This document shows, piece after piece, positions 37,636 to 48,609 of a DNA stretch of 64,000 bases (within the stretch, counting starts at the first letter, position 1; each line of letters starts with the position of its first letter). Both the position numbers and the translations under genes were made by a program. The stretch covers positions 186,001 to 250,000 of the forward strand of contig NZ_CAJYCN010000004.1 of NCBI RefSeq assembly GCF_913566895.1. Direction: 5' to 3'. The notes beneath the pieces are model-generated. The model was given only the letters and a program-made list of their open reading frames with translations. It ran no database searches and was not told where the DNA came from. This DNA comes from Listeria ilorinensis (GTDB lineage Bacteria; Bacillota; Bacilli; Lactobacillales; Listeriaceae).

Positions 37636-39558
37636 ATGAAAATCACATTTCCTGATGGCGCTGTAAAAGAATTTAAAAACGGCGTTTCAACTGCTGATAT
37701 TGCTGAATCTATCAGTCCAAGCTTAAAGAAAAAAGCATTAGCGGGTAAAATCAATCGTGAACTCGTAGATTTGGCTACACCCATTGAAGAAGATGGGGAG
37801 ATTGAAATCGTAACACCCGATCATCCAGATGCACTGGAAATTGTACGTCACAGCACCGCTCATTTACTGGCACAAGCACTGAAACGTCTTTACCCTGATG
37901 TCAAGCTGGGTGTGGGGCCAGCTATTGATACTGGTTTTTATTATGATATCGATACAGAGACAGCTATTAGCGAAGAAGCCTTCCCGGCGATTGAAAAAGA
38001 AATGCAAGCAATCGTTCGTGAGAATTTACCGATTATACGCGAAGTTGTTTCACGTGCAGAAGCTGTCGAGCGATTTGAAAAGCTAGGTGATCCTTATAAA
38101 TTGGAATTGATCGAAGCCATTCCTGAAGATGAGACCGTTACGATTTATACACAAGGAGAATTTTTCGATCTTTGTCGTGGTGTTCATGTACCTTCCACTG
38201 GTAAATTACAGGTCTTTAAATTATTGAGTGTGGCAGGAGCTTACTGGCGCGGAGATAGCAATAATAAAATGTTGCAGCGGATTTACGGTACAGCCTTCTT
38301 TGATAAGAAACAATTAAAAGAATTTTTAAAAATGCAAGAAGAAGCGAAGGAACGTGATCATCGTAAACTTGGAAAAGAACTTGATTTATTTGCTAATTCA
38401 CCAGAAGTTGGTCAAGGTCTCCCGCTTTGGCTACCAAAAGGTGCCACGATTCGCCGTGTGATCGAGCGTTACATTGTAGATAAAGAAGAACGCCTTGGCT
38501 ATAATCATGTCTATACACCGATTATGGCTAACGTCGAACTTTACAAAACAAGCGGACACTGGGATCATTATCATGAAGATATGTTTCCAACAATGAAAAT
38601 GGAAAATGAAGAATTAGTGCTTCGTCCAATGAACTGTCCACACCATATGATGATCTATAAAAATGATATTCATAGCTACCGGGAATTGCCAATCCGAATT
38701 GCCGAACTAGGCTTGATGCACCGTTATGAAATGAGCGGCGCGCTTTCAGGCTTGCAGCGTGTCCGAGGTATGACGCTCAATGATGCACACGTCTTTGTTC
38801 GTCCAGATCAAATTAAAGATGAGTTCAAGCGTGTTCTTGAATTAATTCTAGAAGTGTATAAAGATTTCAACATTACGGATTATAACTTCCGCTTAAGCTA
38901 TCGTGATCCAGAGAATACAGAAAAATATTTTGATGACGATGCGATGTGGGAGAAGGCGCAGACCATGTTGAAGGAAGCCATGGACGAAATGGGGATGGAT
39001 TACTTTGAAGCGGAAGGCGAAGCAGCATTCTATGGGCCTAAATTGGATGTCCAGGTAAAAACAGCTATCGGGAAAGAAGAAACTCTTTCCACCGTTCAGC
39101 TTGATTTCTTGCTTCCTGAACGCTTTGACTTGACTTACATTGGTGAAGATGGCGAAAAACATCGTCCAGTCGTGATCCATCGTGGAGTTGTTTCAACAAT
39201 GGAACGTTTCGTGGCCTATTTGATCGAAGAATATAAGGGAGCTTTCCCGACTTGGCTTGCTCCCGTTCAAATGGAAATCATTCCTGTTAATGCAGATGTC
39301 CATCTAGACTATGCGAAGAAGGTTCAAGAACAGTTGCAGCGTGCGGGCTTCCGTGTGGAAATTGATGACCGCAACGAAAAATTGGGTTATAAAATTCGTG
39401 AAGCACAAACACATAAAATCCCTTACGCACTTGTCTTAGGGGATCAAGAAGCTTCCTCTGATTCAGTAAATGTCCGTAAATACGGCGAAAAAGAATCGCG
39501 CACAGTAACAATTCAAGACTTCATTCAAGAAATTCTTGAAGAAGTAACAAAATTTTAA
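37636..39558 (+). CDS. thrS: Threonyl-tRNA synthetase ThrS
   Basis: ThrS charges tRNA-Thr. The 640-residue class II synthetase has an N-terminal TGS domain (about residues 1-60), the editing domain with [10 protein letters not shown], the catalytic domain with zinc ligands Cys334 (MNCPHH), His385 (NDAHVF) and His515 (VVIHRGVVS), and a C-terminal anticodon-binding domain (about 545-640). ATG 37636 follows AAAGGAGAAG. The numbering of the first two zinc ligands matches the E. coli enzyme. It is controlled by a T-box and has its own terminator. Confidence 0.97.
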   Translation: MKITFPDGAVKEFKNGVSTADIAESISPSLKKKALAGKINRELVDLATPIEEDGEIEIVTPDHPDALEIVRHSTAHLLAQALKRLYPDVKLGVGPAIDTGFYYDIDTETAISEEAFPAIEKEMQAIVRENLPIIREVVSRAEAVERFEKLGDPYKLELIEAIPEDETVTIYTQGEFFDLCRGVHVPSTGKLQVFKLLSVAGAYWRGDSNNKMLQRIYGTAFFDKKQLKEFLKMQEEAKERDHRKLGKELDLFANSPEVGQGLPLWLPKGATIRRVIERYIVDKEERLGYNHVYTPIMANVELYKTSGHWDHYHEDMFPTMKMENEELVLRPMNCPHHMMIYKNDIHSYRELPIRIAELGLMHRYEMSGALSGLQRVRGMTLNDAHVFVRPDQIKDEFKRVLELILEVYKDFNITDYNFRLSYRDPENTEKYFDDDAMWEKAQTMLKEAMDEMGMDYFEAEGEAAFYGPKLDVQVKTAIGKEETLSTVQLDFLLPERFDLTYIGEDGEKHRPVVIHRGVVSTMERFVAYLIEEYKGAFPTWLAPVQMEIIPVNADVHLDYAKKVQEQLQRAGFRVEIDDRNEKLGYKIREAQTHKIPYALVLGDQEASSDSVNVRKYGEKESRTVTIQDFIQEILEEVTKF

Positions 39559-39563
39559 CCTAC

Positions 39564-39605
39564 AAAAGCCATTTTGGTCTTCATTTTGATCAAAATGGCT
39601 TTTTC
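39564..39605 (+). terminator. Terminator of thrS
   Basis: AAAAGCCATTTTG pairs with CAAAATGGCTTTT across a 14-base loop, ending in T residues. Confidence 0.9.
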
Positions 39606-39671
39606 TTCGTGCTTTTTCACTATTCTTCCGTTATACTGAAAAGAGAGTTGAAACAAAGGATGGAAAAACGG

Positions 39672-40259
39672 ATGAAAGTAAATCAAGTTGAATTAGTTAT
39701 CAGTGCAGTATGGGTAGAACAATATCCAGACGAACAATTGCCGGAATTTGCACTGGCTGGCCGCTCAAATGTTGGTAAATCATCTTTTATCAATAAGATG
39801 ATTCAGCGGAAAAGCCTAGCTCGAATTTCACAAAAACCTGGTAAAACGCAGACACTTAATTTTTACAGAATTGAAAATCAGCTATTTTTTGTCGATGTTC
39901 CAGGGTATGGCTTTGCCAAAGTTTCCAAAAAGGAACGCGAAAAATGGGGAGAAATGATCGAAACCTACATTACGTCTCGAGAACAGTTACGAGCAGTGGT
40001 TCAAATTGTTGATTTACGACATAAACCATCGAATGATGATGTAATGATGTATGAGTTCTTGAAGTATTATCAGATCCCTGTCATTTTAGTGGCAACAAAG
40101 GCAGATAAGATTCCACGGAGTAAGTGGCAAAAAAATGCAAAAGTTGTACGTGAAACATTAGATTTTGATCCAACTGATGATTTTGTGATGTTCTCGTCTG
40201 AAACCGGAATGGGAAGAGATGAAGCTTGGCGAGCAATCACAGATAAAATGGCTCAATAA
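39672..40259 (+). CDS. engB: Ribosome biogenesis GTPase EngB (YsxC)
   Basis: EngB is an essential GTPase for 50S subunit assembly. The 195-residue protein has the G1 loop GRSNVGKSS (residues 30-38), G3 DVPGYGFA, G4 TKADKI, and SSETG for G5, with [11 protein letters not shown] in the switch region. ATG 39672 gives the family start [14 protein letters not shown]; the upstream in-frame ATG 39660 overlaps its likely ribosome site (AAAGGA). A TATACT at 39632-39637 is the probable -10. It ends with a terminator and is followed by the hem operon, a gene order common to Bacillus. Confidence 0.94.
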   Translation: MKVNQVELVISAVWVEQYPDEQLPEFALAGRSNVGKSSFINKMIQRKSLARISQKPGKTQTLNFYRIENQLFFVDVPGYGFAKVSKKEREKWGEMIETYITSREQLRAVVQIVDLRHKPSNDDVMMYEFLKYYQIPVILVATKADKIPRSKWQKNAKVVRETLDFDPTDDFVMFSSETGMGRDEAWRAITDKMAQ

Positions 40260-40262
40260 TAA

Positions 40263-40307
40263 AAAAAGTGTTTTTTAGGCTGTTATTCTCCTGAAAAGCA
40301 CTTTTTT
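40263..40307 (+). terminator. Terminator of engB
   Basis: A long imperfect stem pairs AAAGTGTTTTTTAGG with CCTGAAAAGCACTTT and continues into a T run. Confidence 0.85.
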
Positions 40308-40326
40308 ATTTTCACAAACGGCTTAT

Positions 40327-40355
40327 TTGGAAGTACGATTCGAAAATGATAGAAT
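40327..40355 (+). promoter_or_regulatory. Sigma-A promoter of hemACDBL
   Basis: TTGGAA (40327-40332), 17 bp, TAGAAT (40350-40355), 30 bp before hemA. No promoter is apparent between the later hem genes. Confidence 0.75.
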
Positions 40356-40385
40356 AAAACTAATTGATACAGAGGGGGATTAGAG

Positions 40386-41717
40386 ATGTATATTCTCTCC
40401 ATTGGGCTTAATCACAAGACTGCGCCCATTGAAATCCGCGAAAAATTCGCATTTAAAGAAACGGAAGAGCTGCTTGCCCTCACTGCCCTACAACAGGAAA
40501 AAAGCATTCTTGAAAATGTCATTCTATCAACATGCAACCGAACGGAAATACTTGCAGTGGTCGATCAACTCCATACAGGACGTTATTATTTAAAACGTTT
40601 TTTGGCTACATGGTTTCAAGAAGACATGCAGGCCATTGAACCTTACTTGTACTTTTTTGAAGAAGAAGAAGCTGTTAGTCATCTATTCAAGGTGACGACA
40701 GGACTTGATTCATTAGTGTTAGGTGAAACACAAATTCTTGGTCAAGTAAAACAGGCTTATAAAACTGCGCAAGAAGCTGGTTCAACGGGCACTTTACTTA
40801 ACCAATTATTTCAAGAGGCGATTCGATTTGCTAAAACTGCGCACCATGCTACAAAAATTAATGACCATGCAGCTTCGGTCAGTTATGCAGCCGTCGAGGT
40901 GGCTAAAAAGCTTTATCAGGATATGACGACTCAGTCTATATTATTGATTGGTGCAGGACAGATGAGCGAGCTCGCACTTAAAAATTTGGCCCCGCTGTCA
41001 GCTCGAAAAATAACAATCGTCAACCGGACTCTTCAAAAAGCAGAAGAGCTAGCGACGCAATTCCATTCCACTGCCGCACCATTTTCAGCACTGGAAAGTG
41101 AACTAGAGAAGGCAGATATCGTCTTAGTTTCTAGTGGAGCCGATTCATATGTGTTGACGAGAAACATGGTGGAGAAGGTTGCTCAAAAACGAACAGTCCC
41201 TTTACTAATCATTGACATTGCTTTACCTCGAAATGTTGAGCCACTTTGTGCACGGATTCCCAATGTCTTTTTATATGATTTGGATGATCTGCATGGCATC
41301 GTTTCGACGAATACAGCTGAACGAATACGAATTACCGAACAGCTTGAACACAATATCCGAATTGCTACAGCCGCCTTTTTTGAATGGGAAAAGCAGCTAG
41401 GTGTTGTGCCGCTTATCCATTCTCTTAGAACAAACGCATTAACCGTACAGCAGGAAGTGATGGAAAGTTTAACGCATAAATTACCAGATTTAACAGAGCA
41501 TGAATATGTGATTATTCGTAAGCATATGAAAAGTATTGTCAATCAACTCTTGAAGCAGCCCATCTTGGAAGTGAAAGAAATGGCAGCGCATGAAAATGCT
41601 GCACAGGAAATTGAAATTTTTCAACGAATTTTTAAATTGACTGACGAAGTCACAGAGTCAATCGAAATGAGGGGAATCAATGTTGCGCAAGATGATCGTT
41701 GGGTCGCGAAAAAGTAA
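40386..41717 (+). CDS. hemA: Glutamyl-tRNA reductase HemA
   Basis: HemA reduces glutamyl-tRNA to glutamate-1-semialdehyde, the first committed step of the C5 haem pathway. The 443-residue protein starts MYILSIGLNHKTAPIEIRE and has the catalytic Cys50 in STCNRTEI, the NADPH-binding loop IGAGQMSELA, and a C-terminal dimerisation helix. ATG 40386 follows GAGGGG. It heads the haem operon. The hemC gene starts 38 bases before its stop in another frame, so no hemX-type membrane gene separates them, in contrast to B. subtilis. Confidence 0.96.
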   Translation: MYILSIGLNHKTAPIEIREKFAFKETEELLALTALQQEKSILENVILSTCNRTEILAVVDQLHTGRYYLKRFLATWFQEDMQAIEPYLYFFEEEEAVSHLFKVTTGLDSLVLGETQILGQVKQAYKTAQEAGSTGTLLNQLFQEAIRFAKTAHHATKINDHAASVSYAAVEVAKKLYQDMTTQSILLIGAGQMSELALKNLAPLSARKITIVNRTLQKAEELATQFHSTAAPFSALESELEKADIVLVSSGADSYVLTRNMVEKVAQKRTVPLLIIDIALPRNVEPLCARIPNVFLYDLDDLHGIVSTNTAERIRITEQLEHNIRIATAAFFEWEKQLGVVPLIHSLRTNALTVQQEVMESLTHKLPDLTEHEYVIIRKHMKSIVNQLLKQPILEVKEMAAHENAAQEIEIFQRIFKLTDEVTESIEMRGINVAQDDRWVAKK

Positions 41718-42609
41718 GCTCGCACTTACACAGACAAACTGGGTCATTCAAGAACTTAAAAAGAAATGGCCAGAACTAGAGTTTCAAATACATGAAATTG
41801 TTACAAAAGGTGATAAGATCCTTGATGTTACACTTAACAAAGTGGGTGGAAAGGGGCTGTTTGTCAGTGAAGTTGAAACAGCTCTTCAAACCGGCCAGAT
41901 TGATTTTGCGGTACATAGCATGAAAGACGTGCCCGCTCAGCTGGCAGAGAATCTTGTGATCGGTGCCATCCCTAAACGCGAATCACCTTTGGATTGTCTA
42001 GTATTTGATCAAGTTACACATTTAGAGCAACTACCTGTTGGAGCTGTCATCGGCACAAGCAGTTTAAGACGTGCCGCCCAACTTCAGCTACTTCGTCCAG
42101 ATTTTCAAATTCGCCCCATTCGAGGAAATATCGATACCCGTTTGAAGAAACTTCGAGAGGAAGATTTTGATGCGATCGTTTTAGCAGAAGCCGGATTATC
42201 GCGAATGGGTTGGTTAGAAAATGATTCGCTCAAATGGGAATCACTGCCAGCTGAGTTTTGTCTTCCGGCAGTTGGACAAGGTGCTTTAGCGGTGGAATGC
42301 CGAGAAAATGATCTTGAGGTTCAGCAATTTTTAGCTGCTATTCATGATGCAGATACGGGATTTACAGTCCGAGCTGAACGGGCTTTTTTGACCAGACTTG
42401 ACGGCGGCTGTGAGATACCACTAGCCGGTTTTGCCGAAAAACACGGTAATGAGGTAAATATTCGCGGGATGGTCGCAAATCCAGAAACATTCACTTTCTA
42501 TCGAACGGTTAGAACAGGCATTGAACCAGAGCAAGTAGGAATTTCGGCTGCCGAAGAATTACTTGCTTCAGGTGCTGGAAAAGTGATTCGTGAGTTGAAG
42601 AAAAAATGA
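41680..42609 (+). CDS. hemC: Hydroxymethylbilane synthase HemC
   Basis: HemC (porphobilinogen deaminase) joins four porphobilinogens into hydroxymethylbilane. The 309-residue protein has IVGSRKSKLALTQTNW, the IRGNIDTRLKKL segment, VGQGALAVECR, and Cys244 in LDGGCEIPLAG, which carries the dipyrromethane cofactor. ATG 41680 lies inside hemA with GAGGGG about 5 bases upstream, giving a 38-base overlap. Its stop overlaps hemD (ATGA). Confidence 0.95.
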   Translation: MLRKMIVGSRKSKLALTQTNWVIQELKKKWPELEFQIHEIVTKGDKILDVTLNKVGGKGLFVSEVETALQTGQIDFAVHSMKDVPAQLAENLVIGAIPKRESPLDCLVFDQVTHLEQLPVGAVIGTSSLRRAAQLQLLRPDFQIRPIRGNIDTRLKKLREEDFDAIVLAEAGLSRMGWLENDSLKWESLPAEFCLPAVGQGALAVECRENDLEVQQFLAAIHDADTGFTVRAERAFLTRLDGGCEIPLAGFAEKHGNEVNIRGMVANPETFTFYRTVRTGIEPEQVGISAAEELLASGAGKVIRELKKK

Positions 42610-43319
42610 CGAGATCTATTGTTTTGACCCGTGCGGAAATAGAAAATAATCGATACCAGCACTTAATTGAAGAAAATGGTTTTTCATTTATTAACTTTCC
42701 GCTTATCCAAACCATCCCACTCGAATTTAAATTGACTCCAGAAAGTCTCAAAGCTGATTGGTTCTTTTTTACAAGTGCCACAACAGTGCGCTTTTTTTTC
42801 GAAAAAATTGCACCTATAGAACTTAATAAAACAAAAATAGCAGCAATTGGTGAGAAAACCTGTAAAGAACTGAAAAAACTCGGCTTGTCTGTTCACTTTC
42901 AGCCAAGTAAGTATGAAACAGCTGTTTTCTTAGAAGAATGGCTAGCAGCTTTTCCTGCTCCTGCGAAAATATATTTTCCGCAAAGCGCCATCGGAAAGGA
43001 CGAGATTAAAAAGCGATTGACTGAGAGGGGTTATCAAATACAAGTTCAGTCCATCTATACAACAATACTTCCCGACGAAGCAAGACAAGATAGGGCTCGG
43101 CTTCTATCTGAACAAAATCCCATTATCACTTTTGCGAGTCCATCTGCTTGGACACATTTTTTGCAGTTATTTCAAGGAGAAGTGTCGAATTTTCAAATTG
43201 GCTCAATAGGCCCTGTTACGACAAAAGCTATTGAAAAAAGTGGTTACTCAGTTCACTTTGAACCAAGCCATTATACCATGGAGGCATTGCTTAAAAAGAT
43301 TATAGAGGAGACGAAATAA
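42606..43319 (+). CDS. hemD: Uroporphyrinogen-III synthase HemD
   Basis: HemD closes hydroxymethylbilane with inversion of ring D to make uroporphyrinogen III. The 237-residue protein is poorly conserved, as is usual for this family; identification rests on the pattern [12 protein letters not shown] and [13 protein letters not shown] and on its place between hemC and hemB. ATG 42606 overlaps the hemC stop (ATGA), suggesting translational coupling. Confidence 0.9.
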   Translation: MTRSIVLTRAEIENNRYQHLIEENGFSFINFPLIQTIPLEFKLTPESLKADWFFFTSATTVRFFFEKIAPIELNKTKIAAIGEKTCKELKKLGLSVHFQPSKYETAVFLEEWLAAFPAPAKIYFPQSAIGKDEIKKRLTERGYQIQVQSIYTTILPDEARQDRARLLSEQNPIITFASPSAWTHFLQLFQGEVSNFQIGSIGPVTTKAIEKSGYSVHFEPSHYTMEALLKKIIEETK

Positions 43320-43320
43320 C

Positions 43321-44301
43321 ATGAATCAATTCGATCGACATCGTAGGCTTAGATCTACTCATGCTATGCGAGATCTTGTACGTGAAACAAAACTTACAAT
43401 GGATGATTTTATTTATCCGCTTTTTGTTAAAGAAGGAAAAGAACCTAAAACCGAGGTTGTATCTATGCCAGGTATTTTTCAATTTCCTTTACATGAACTT
43501 AAAGAAGAACTGGATGAAATTGTTGCCTGCGGAATCCAAGCAGTCATTTTATTTGGTATTCCTGATCACAAAGATGCAGTGGGGACAGGTGCTTTCCATG
43601 ACCACGGAATTGTTCAGGAGGCAACACGACTGATTAAGAAAAATTATCCCGAACTCCTTGTAATAGCAGATACTTGTCTGTGCGAGTTTACAGATCATGG
43701 ACACTGCGGCTTAGTAGAAAATGGTAAAATTTTAAACGATGCGTCTTTGGATATCTTGGTGAAAACTGCGATTAGTCAAGTGGGAGCCGGAGCAGACATT
43801 ATTGCCCCATCCAATATGATGGATGGTTTCGTTTGCGAAATTCGTGCAGGACTAGATAAAGCTGGGTTTACAGATGTACCTATCATGTCCTATGCAGTCA
43901 AATACGCTTCCTCTTTTTATGGACCGTTTCGAGATGCCGCAAATGGTGCACCACAATTTGGTGACCGGAAAACATATCAAATGGATCCAGCCAATCGAAT
44001 GGAAGCTTTTCGTGAAGCAGCTAGTGACGAAAATGAAGGAGCAGACTTTTTAATCATCAAACCAGCCTTGTCCTATTTGGATATTTTACGTGATATCAAG
44101 AACACTTCACATTTACCATTAGTTGCTTATAATGTAAGTGGCGAATATGCCATGGTGAAAGCAGCCGGACAAAACGGATGGGTGGATGAAGAAAAAATCG
44201 TTTTGGAAATGCTCCTTAGTATGAAACGTGCCGGAGCAGATTTGATTATTTCTTATTTTGCCAAAGATATTGCTCGATATTTGGTTAGGGGAGGATTATG
44301 A
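43321..44301 (+). CDS. hemB: Delta-aminolevulinic acid dehydratase HemB
   Basis: HemB condenses two 5-aminolevulinate molecules into porphobilinogen. The 326-residue protein has the three-cysteine zinc site in [14 protein letters not shown], the two active-site lysine regions ([17 protein letters not shown] and [10 protein letters not shown]), and the usual C-terminus. The zinc cysteines indicate the Zn-dependent class. ATG 43321 lies two bases after the hemD stop, with GAGGAGA about 10 bases upstream. hemL begins four bases after its stop. Confidence 0.96.
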   Translation: MNQFDRHRRLRSTHAMRDLVRETKLTMDDFIYPLFVKEGKEPKTEVVSMPGIFQFPLHELKEELDEIVACGIQAVILFGIPDHKDAVGTGAFHDHGIVQEATRLIKKNYPELLVIADTCLCEFTDHGHCGLVENGKILNDASLDILVKTAISQVGAGADIIAPSNMMDGFVCEIRAGLDKAGFTDVPIMSYAVKYASSFYGPFRDAANGAPQFGDRKTYQMDPANRMEAFREAASDENEGADFLIIKPALSYLDILRDIKNTSHLPLVAYNVSGEYAMVKAAGQNGWVDEEKIVLEMLLSMKRAGADLIISYFAKDIARYLVRGGL

Positions 44302-44304
44302 TTA

Positions 44305-45594
44305 ATGAACAATTACATACAATCAAAAAGAGCATTTGATACGGCTCAAAAACTTATGCCGGGCGGAGTAAACAGTCCGGTGCGCGCTTTCAAATCGGTG
44401 GATGCAGCACCTGTTTTTATGGATCACGGGAAAGGTGCGTATATAACGGATATTGATGGAAATGAATATATTGATTACGTGTTATCTTGGGGTCCCTTAA
44501 TTTTAGGTCACGCCGATCCAATAGTAATCAAGGCAATAACAGATGCTGCTCAAAAAGGAACTAGTTTTGGCACGCCGACAGAAATTGAATCAGAGCTTGC
44601 AAAATTAGTCATTGAACGAGTTCCCTCAATCGAAGTTGTGCGTATGGTTTCATCCGGAACTGAAGCAACAATGAGTGCCATTCGTCTGGCACGAGGTTAC
44701 ACAAAACGTGATAAAATCCTTAAATTTGAAGGAAGTTATCACGGGCATGGTGATTCCCTACTTATTAAAGCAGGTTCCGGACTAGCTACTCTTGGATTAC
44801 CTGACTCACCAGGCGTCACAAAGGATCTAGCGAAAGATACGATTACAGTTCCTTATAATGATTTGGAAGGTGCAAAAGCAGCATTTGAACATTTTGGTGA
44901 AGAGATTGCTTGTGTTATCGTGGAACCAGTTGCAGGAAATATGGGAGTTGTCCCACCTATTGAAGGTTTCTTAGAAGGATTACGTGAATTGACTACCAAG
45001 TATGAAAGCTTACTTATTTTTGACGAAGTCATGAGCGGGTTTCGGGTAGATTACTATTCTGCACAAGGCTATTTTGTTGTAACACCAGACTTAACTTGTT
45101 TAGGAAAAGTAATTGGCGGAGGACTGCCTGTAGGCGCGTATGGTGGAAAACGTGAAATTATGGAACAAATTGCGCCGTCGGGTCCGATCTATCAGGCCGG
45201 TACACTCTCTGGAAATCCGATTGCGATGACTGCAGGCTATGAAACATTGAAACAGTTGACACCTCATCACTATGATCGTTTTCGTGAATTGATCAAACAG
45301 CTTGAAGAAGGGCTGGCACAGTTAAGTGAACAGTATCAAGTTCCAGTTGCAGTAAATCAAGCAGGCTCTATGTTTGGATTCTTTTTCACTGAACAAAAGG
45401 TCATTAACTTCGAAACTGCTAAATCAAGTGACCTTACTTTTTTTAGTAATTACTATCGTGAAATGTTAAATCAAGGCATCTTCTTGCCACCGTCACAATT
45501 TGAAGGCGTCTTTTTATCTACTGCACATACAGAAAAAGAAATAGACCAAACTTTGGAAGCAATTGAACACGCCTTTAAAGTTTTGAAAGATTGA
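44305..45594 (+). CDS. hemL: Glutamate-1-semialdehyde 2,1-aminomutase HemL
   Basis: HemL converts glutamate-1-semialdehyde to 5-aminolevulinate with PLP. The 429-residue protein begins [20 protein letters not shown] and includes [37 protein letters not shown], and the PLP lysine (Lys268) in [19 protein letters not shown] 44305 has GGAGGATT 8 bases upstream. It is the last gene of hemACDBL and is followed by the valS T-box leader. Some Firmicutes carry a second copy (gsaB); the operon position favours hemL. Confidence 0.96.
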   Translation: MNNYIQSKRAFDTAQKLMPGGVNSPVRAFKSVDAAPVFMDHGKGAYITDIDGNEYIDYVLSWGPLILGHADPIVIKAITDAAQKGTSFGTPTEIESELAKLVIERVPSIEVVRMVSSGTEATMSAIRLARGYTKRDKILKFEGSYHGHGDSLLIKAGSGLATLGLPDSPGVTKDLAKDTITVPYNDLEGAKAAFEHFGEEIACVIVEPVAGNMGVVPPIEGFLEGLRELTTKYESLLIFDEVMSGFRVDYYSAQGYFVVTPDLTCLGKVIGGGLPVGAYGGKREIMEQIAPSGPIYQAGTLSGNPIAMTAGYETLKQLTPHHYDRFRELIKQLEEGLAQLSEQYQVPVAVNQAGSMFGFFFTEQKVINFETAKSSDLTFFSNYYREMLNQGIFLPPSQFEGVFLSTAHTEKEIDQTLEAIEHAFKVLKD

Positions 45595-45609
45595 CGATTT
45601 CTCTAACTT

Positions 45610-45636
45610 TTGTTAAACTAAAACCATTCTTATAAA
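45610..45636 (+). promoter_or_regulatory. Probable promoter of the valS leader
   Basis: TTGTTA (45610-45615) and TATAAA (45631-45636) lie 15 bp apart, shorter than the ideal. It directly precedes the T-box RNA. Confidence 0.45.
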
Positions 45637-45644
45637 TAAAAGCA

Positions 45645-45874
45645 AAGAACAGGAAGAGTAGGTTAGTTTCATTTTCTAAAGAGAGAAAGTGGTTGGTGCG
45701 AACTTTCAAAATGAGCTAATTGAAGGTAGCCTGGGAGCTGTTTTTCTGAACTAAAAGTAGGAAAAACCGGTGGATTAAACACCGTTAACAATCAAAGTGC
45801 TCATTTTTGAGTATAAAGGTGGTACCGCGGAAGCCAAACTCTTTTCGTCCTTTTTGGATGGAAGGAGTTTTTTT
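45645..45874 (+). ncRNA. T-box riboswitch of valS
   Basis: The T-box core AAAGGTGGTACCGCGG is at 45815-45830, followed by a terminator (45836-45874). Stem I is visible: TTAGTTTCATTTT (45663-45675) pairs with AAAATGAGCTAA (45708-45719). AGTA (45657-45660) and GAA (45722-45724) look like the loop E motif, and GTA (45726-45728), one base further, is the likely valine specifier. Uncharged tRNA-Val should promote read-through into valS. Confidence 0.9.
45836..45874 (+). terminator. Terminator of the valS T-box
   Basis: AACTC...GTCC pairs with GGAT...GAGTT in an imperfect hairpin followed by seven T residues. Confidence 0.85.
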
Positions 45875-45900
45875 ATTGATTTTTAAAAGGAGGATGCAGA

Positions 45901-48546
45901 ATGAGTGACCAAGAAATAAAAATGCCTACCAAATACGAGCCGCAAAAAGTGGAAGAAGGCCGCTATAAATGGTGGATTGAAAGAGAATTTTTCAAAGCAG
46001 AGGGAAATCAGGAGAAACAACCTTTCAGTGTGGTAATCCCACCACCCAATGTAACAGGGAAATTACATCTCGGTCATGCTTGGGACACTACCCTACAAGA
46101 TATCATCACGCGTATCAAAAGGATGCAAGGTTTTGACACACTTTACTTGCCAGGCATGGATCACGCTGGTATTGCAACACAAGCTAAAGTAGAAGAAAAA
46201 CTCCGAGCATCATCTATTTCTCGACATGATTTAGGACGGGAAAAATTTGTTCAACAAGTTTGGGACTGGAAAGAAGAATATGCCGGGTTCATTCGCGAAC
46301 AATGGGAGAAACTTGGATTAGGCTTGGATTATTCGCGGGAACGGTTTACTTTGGATGCCGGTCTGTCAGATGCAGTAAAAAAAGTGTTTGTCACTCTTTA
46401 TGAAAAAGGATTAATTTACCGAGGCCAGTATATTATTAACTGGGATCCGGTAGCGCGCACAGCACTTTCAGATATTGAAGTCATCCATAAAGAGATTGAA
46501 GGGAATTTTTATCATCTAAAATATCCGCTTGCAGACGGAACAGGATATCTAGAAGTGGCTACAACACGTCCAGAAACAATTCCTGGTGATACTGCTGTTG
46601 CTGTTCACCCTAAGGATGAGCGCTATCAACATCTAATCGGAAAGACGATTATGCTACCTGTGATGAATCGTGAAATTCCTATTGTAGCAGATGACTATGT
46701 GGATCGCGAGTTTGGTTCTGGCGCAGTAAAAATCACTCCCGCACATGACCCAAATGACTTTGAAGTAGGGAATCGACATAATCTTCCGCGGTTAATTGTT
46801 ATGAATGAAGACGGATCAATGAACGAAGCAGCCGGAAAGTATGCTGGTCTTGATCGCTTTGAGGCTCGAAAAGCAATTATAGAAGATTTTAAAGAGCTGG
46901 GTCTATTTATTAAACAAGAGCCTCATCTGCACGCTGTTGGACATTCTGAAAGAACAGGAGCAGTTGTTGAGCCTTATTTGTCGATGCAATGGTTTGTCAA
47001 GATGAAACCTCTAGCAGAAGAAGCAATTGCCCTTCAAAATACTGAAAATAAAGTTCATTTTGTTCCAAATCGTTTTGAAAAAACTTATACGACTTGGATG
47101 GAAAATATTCATGACTGGTGTATTTCTAGACAACTCTGGTGGGGGCATCGTATTCCAGCTTGGTATCATAAAGAAACAGGCGAAGTTCTTGTAAGCCAAG
47201 AACCACCAGCTGACAGCGAGAACTGGGAACAAGATGAAGATGTTTTAGATACTTGGTTTAGTTCTGCTCTTTGGCCATTTTCGACAATGGGATGGCCGGA
47301 TACCGCTAGTGAAGATTTTCAGCACTTTTTCCCAACAAGCACTCTTGTAACAGGATATGACATCATTTATTTCTGGGTATCCAGAATGATTTTTCAATCC
47401 ATCGAATTTACTGGTGAACGGCCATTTAAAGATACATTGATTCACGGTTTAGTTCGAGATGCTGAAGGAAGAAAAATGTCCAAATCTCTTGGCAACGGTG
47501 TAGATCCAATTGATGTGATTGATCGGTACGGTGCAGATTCACTTCGTTATACGCTCTCTACTGGAACTGCTCCAGGTCAAGATTTAAAATTCAGTTTTGA
47601 AAAAGTGGAAGCGAATTGGAATTTTATTAATAAGATTTGGAATGCTTCTCGTTTTGCTTTAATGAATATGAATGGATTGAGTTATGATGAAATCAATCTA
47701 ACAAACGTCAAAGAAGTTAGTGACAAGTGGATATTGACTCGCTTGAATGAAACCATTGAAAATGTCACATCTTTAGTTGAAAAATATGAGTTTGGTGAAG
47801 TGGGACGTACACTTTATAATTTTATTTGGGATGATTTTTGTGACTGGTATATTGAAATTGCCAAAATTTCTCTTTATGGTGATGATGAAGAGGCTAAGCA
47901 AACCACTCGTTCTGTCTTAGCTTACGTACTTGAGAATACAATGAAACTCCTTCATCCATTCATGCCGTTCGTAACAGAAGAAATTTGGCAAAACCTGCCA
48001 CATGCTGGTGAATCTATTACAATTTCACCATGGCCTGAAGTGAGACAGGAACAGATGGATCAAGAAGCTAGTAAAGCAATGAAAGTATTAGTTGAGATCA
48101 TTCGTGCCGTGAGAAATATCCGAGCAGAGGTGCAAACTCCGCTTAGCAAAAAAATTGATTTAGAATTAAAACCAGCCGATCAGGAATACCAAGAAATTAT
48201 GGAGGCAAATATCGCTTATATCGAACGGTTCTGTAATCCAGATCAGTTGACTATTTCCCAGGATATCCAACCTTCCAATACAGCAATGACGGCAGTAGTA
48301 TCGGGTGTCGAAATCTATTTGCCGCTAGAAGGTCTGATCAATGTGGACGAAGAGATTAAACGATTAGAGAAAGAATTAGAAAAATGGCAGAAAGAAGTTT
48401 CACGTGTTCAAGGAAAGCTGGCAAATGAACGATTTATTTCAAAAGCTCCTGAGCAAGTAGTCTTAGAAGAACGTGCCAAGGAAAAAGACTATCTATCCAA
48501 ACAAGCATCTGTTACAGAACGGATAGCCAATTTGAAAAATCTATAA
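45901..48546 (+). CDS. valS: Valyl-tRNA synthetase ValS
   Basis: ValS charges tRNA-Val. The 881-residue class I synthetase has the HLGH signature at residues 56-59 ([15 protein letters not shown]), an inserted editing domain (about 190-345), KMSKS at 525-529, an anticodon-binding domain, and a C-terminal coiled coil (about 810-880) that contacts tRNA. ATG 45901 follows AAAGGAGGATG. It is T-box controlled; a hairpin lies between valS and folC. Confidence 0.97.
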   Translation: MSDQEIKMPTKYEPQKVEEGRYKWWIEREFFKAEGNQEKQPFSVVIPPPNVTGKLHLGHAWDTTLQDIITRIKRMQGFDTLYLPGMDHAGIATQAKVEEKLRASSISRHDLGREKFVQQVWDWKEEYAGFIREQWEKLGLGLDYSRERFTLDAGLSDAVKKVFVTLYEKGLIYRGQYIINWDPVARTALSDIEVIHKEIEGNFYHLKYPLADGTGYLEVATTRPETIPGDTAVAVHPKDERYQHLIGKTIMLPVMNREIPIVADDYVDREFGSGAVKITPAHDPNDFEVGNRHNLPRLIVMNEDGSMNEAAGKYAGLDRFEARKAIIEDFKELGLFIKQEPHLHAVGHSERTGAVVEPYLSMQWFVKMKPLAEEAIALQNTENKVHFVPNRFEKTYTTWMENIHDWCISRQLWWGHRIPAWYHKETGEVLVSQEPPADSENWEQDEDVLDTWFSSALWPFSTMGWPDTASEDFQHFFPTSTLVTGYDIIYFWVSRMIFQSIEFTGERPFKDTLIHGLVRDAEGRKMSKSLGNGVDPIDVIDRYGADSLRYTLSTGTAPGQDLKFSFEKVEANWNFINKIWNASRFALMNMNGLSYDEINLTNVKEVSDKWILTRLNETIENVTSLVEKYEFGEVGRTLYNFIWDDFCDWYIEIAKISLYGDDEEAKQTTRSVLAYVLENTMKLLHPFMPFVTEEIWQNLPHAGESITISPWPEVRQEQMDQEASKAMKVLVEIIRAVRNIRAEVQTPLSKKIDLELKPADQEYQEIMEANIAYIERFCNPDQLTISQDIQPSNTAMTAVVSGVEIYLPLEGLINVDEEIKRLEKELEKWQKEVSRVQGKLANERFISKAPEQVVLEERAKEKDYLSKQASVTERIANLKNL

Positions 48547-48555
48547 ATCGAAGGT

Positions 48556-48593
48556 AGACCTCAAGTGAAGCGAATTACTTGAGGTCTGTTTTT
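48556..48593 (+). terminator. Hairpin terminator between valS and folC
   Basis: A perfect 11-bp stem AGACCTCAAGT/ACTTGAGGTCT (48556-48566 and 48577-48587) is followed by GTTTTT. It ends just before the folC ribosome site, so it may reduce, not abolish, transcription into folC. Confidence 0.85.
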
Positions 48594-48609
48594 AAAAGGA
48601 GCTACAGAA

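Noticed and set aside
37374-37655. 93-codon open frame in the thrS leader
   Set aside because: It overlaps the T-box core, the terminator and the thrS ribosome site, so it is a by-product of the RNA sequence.
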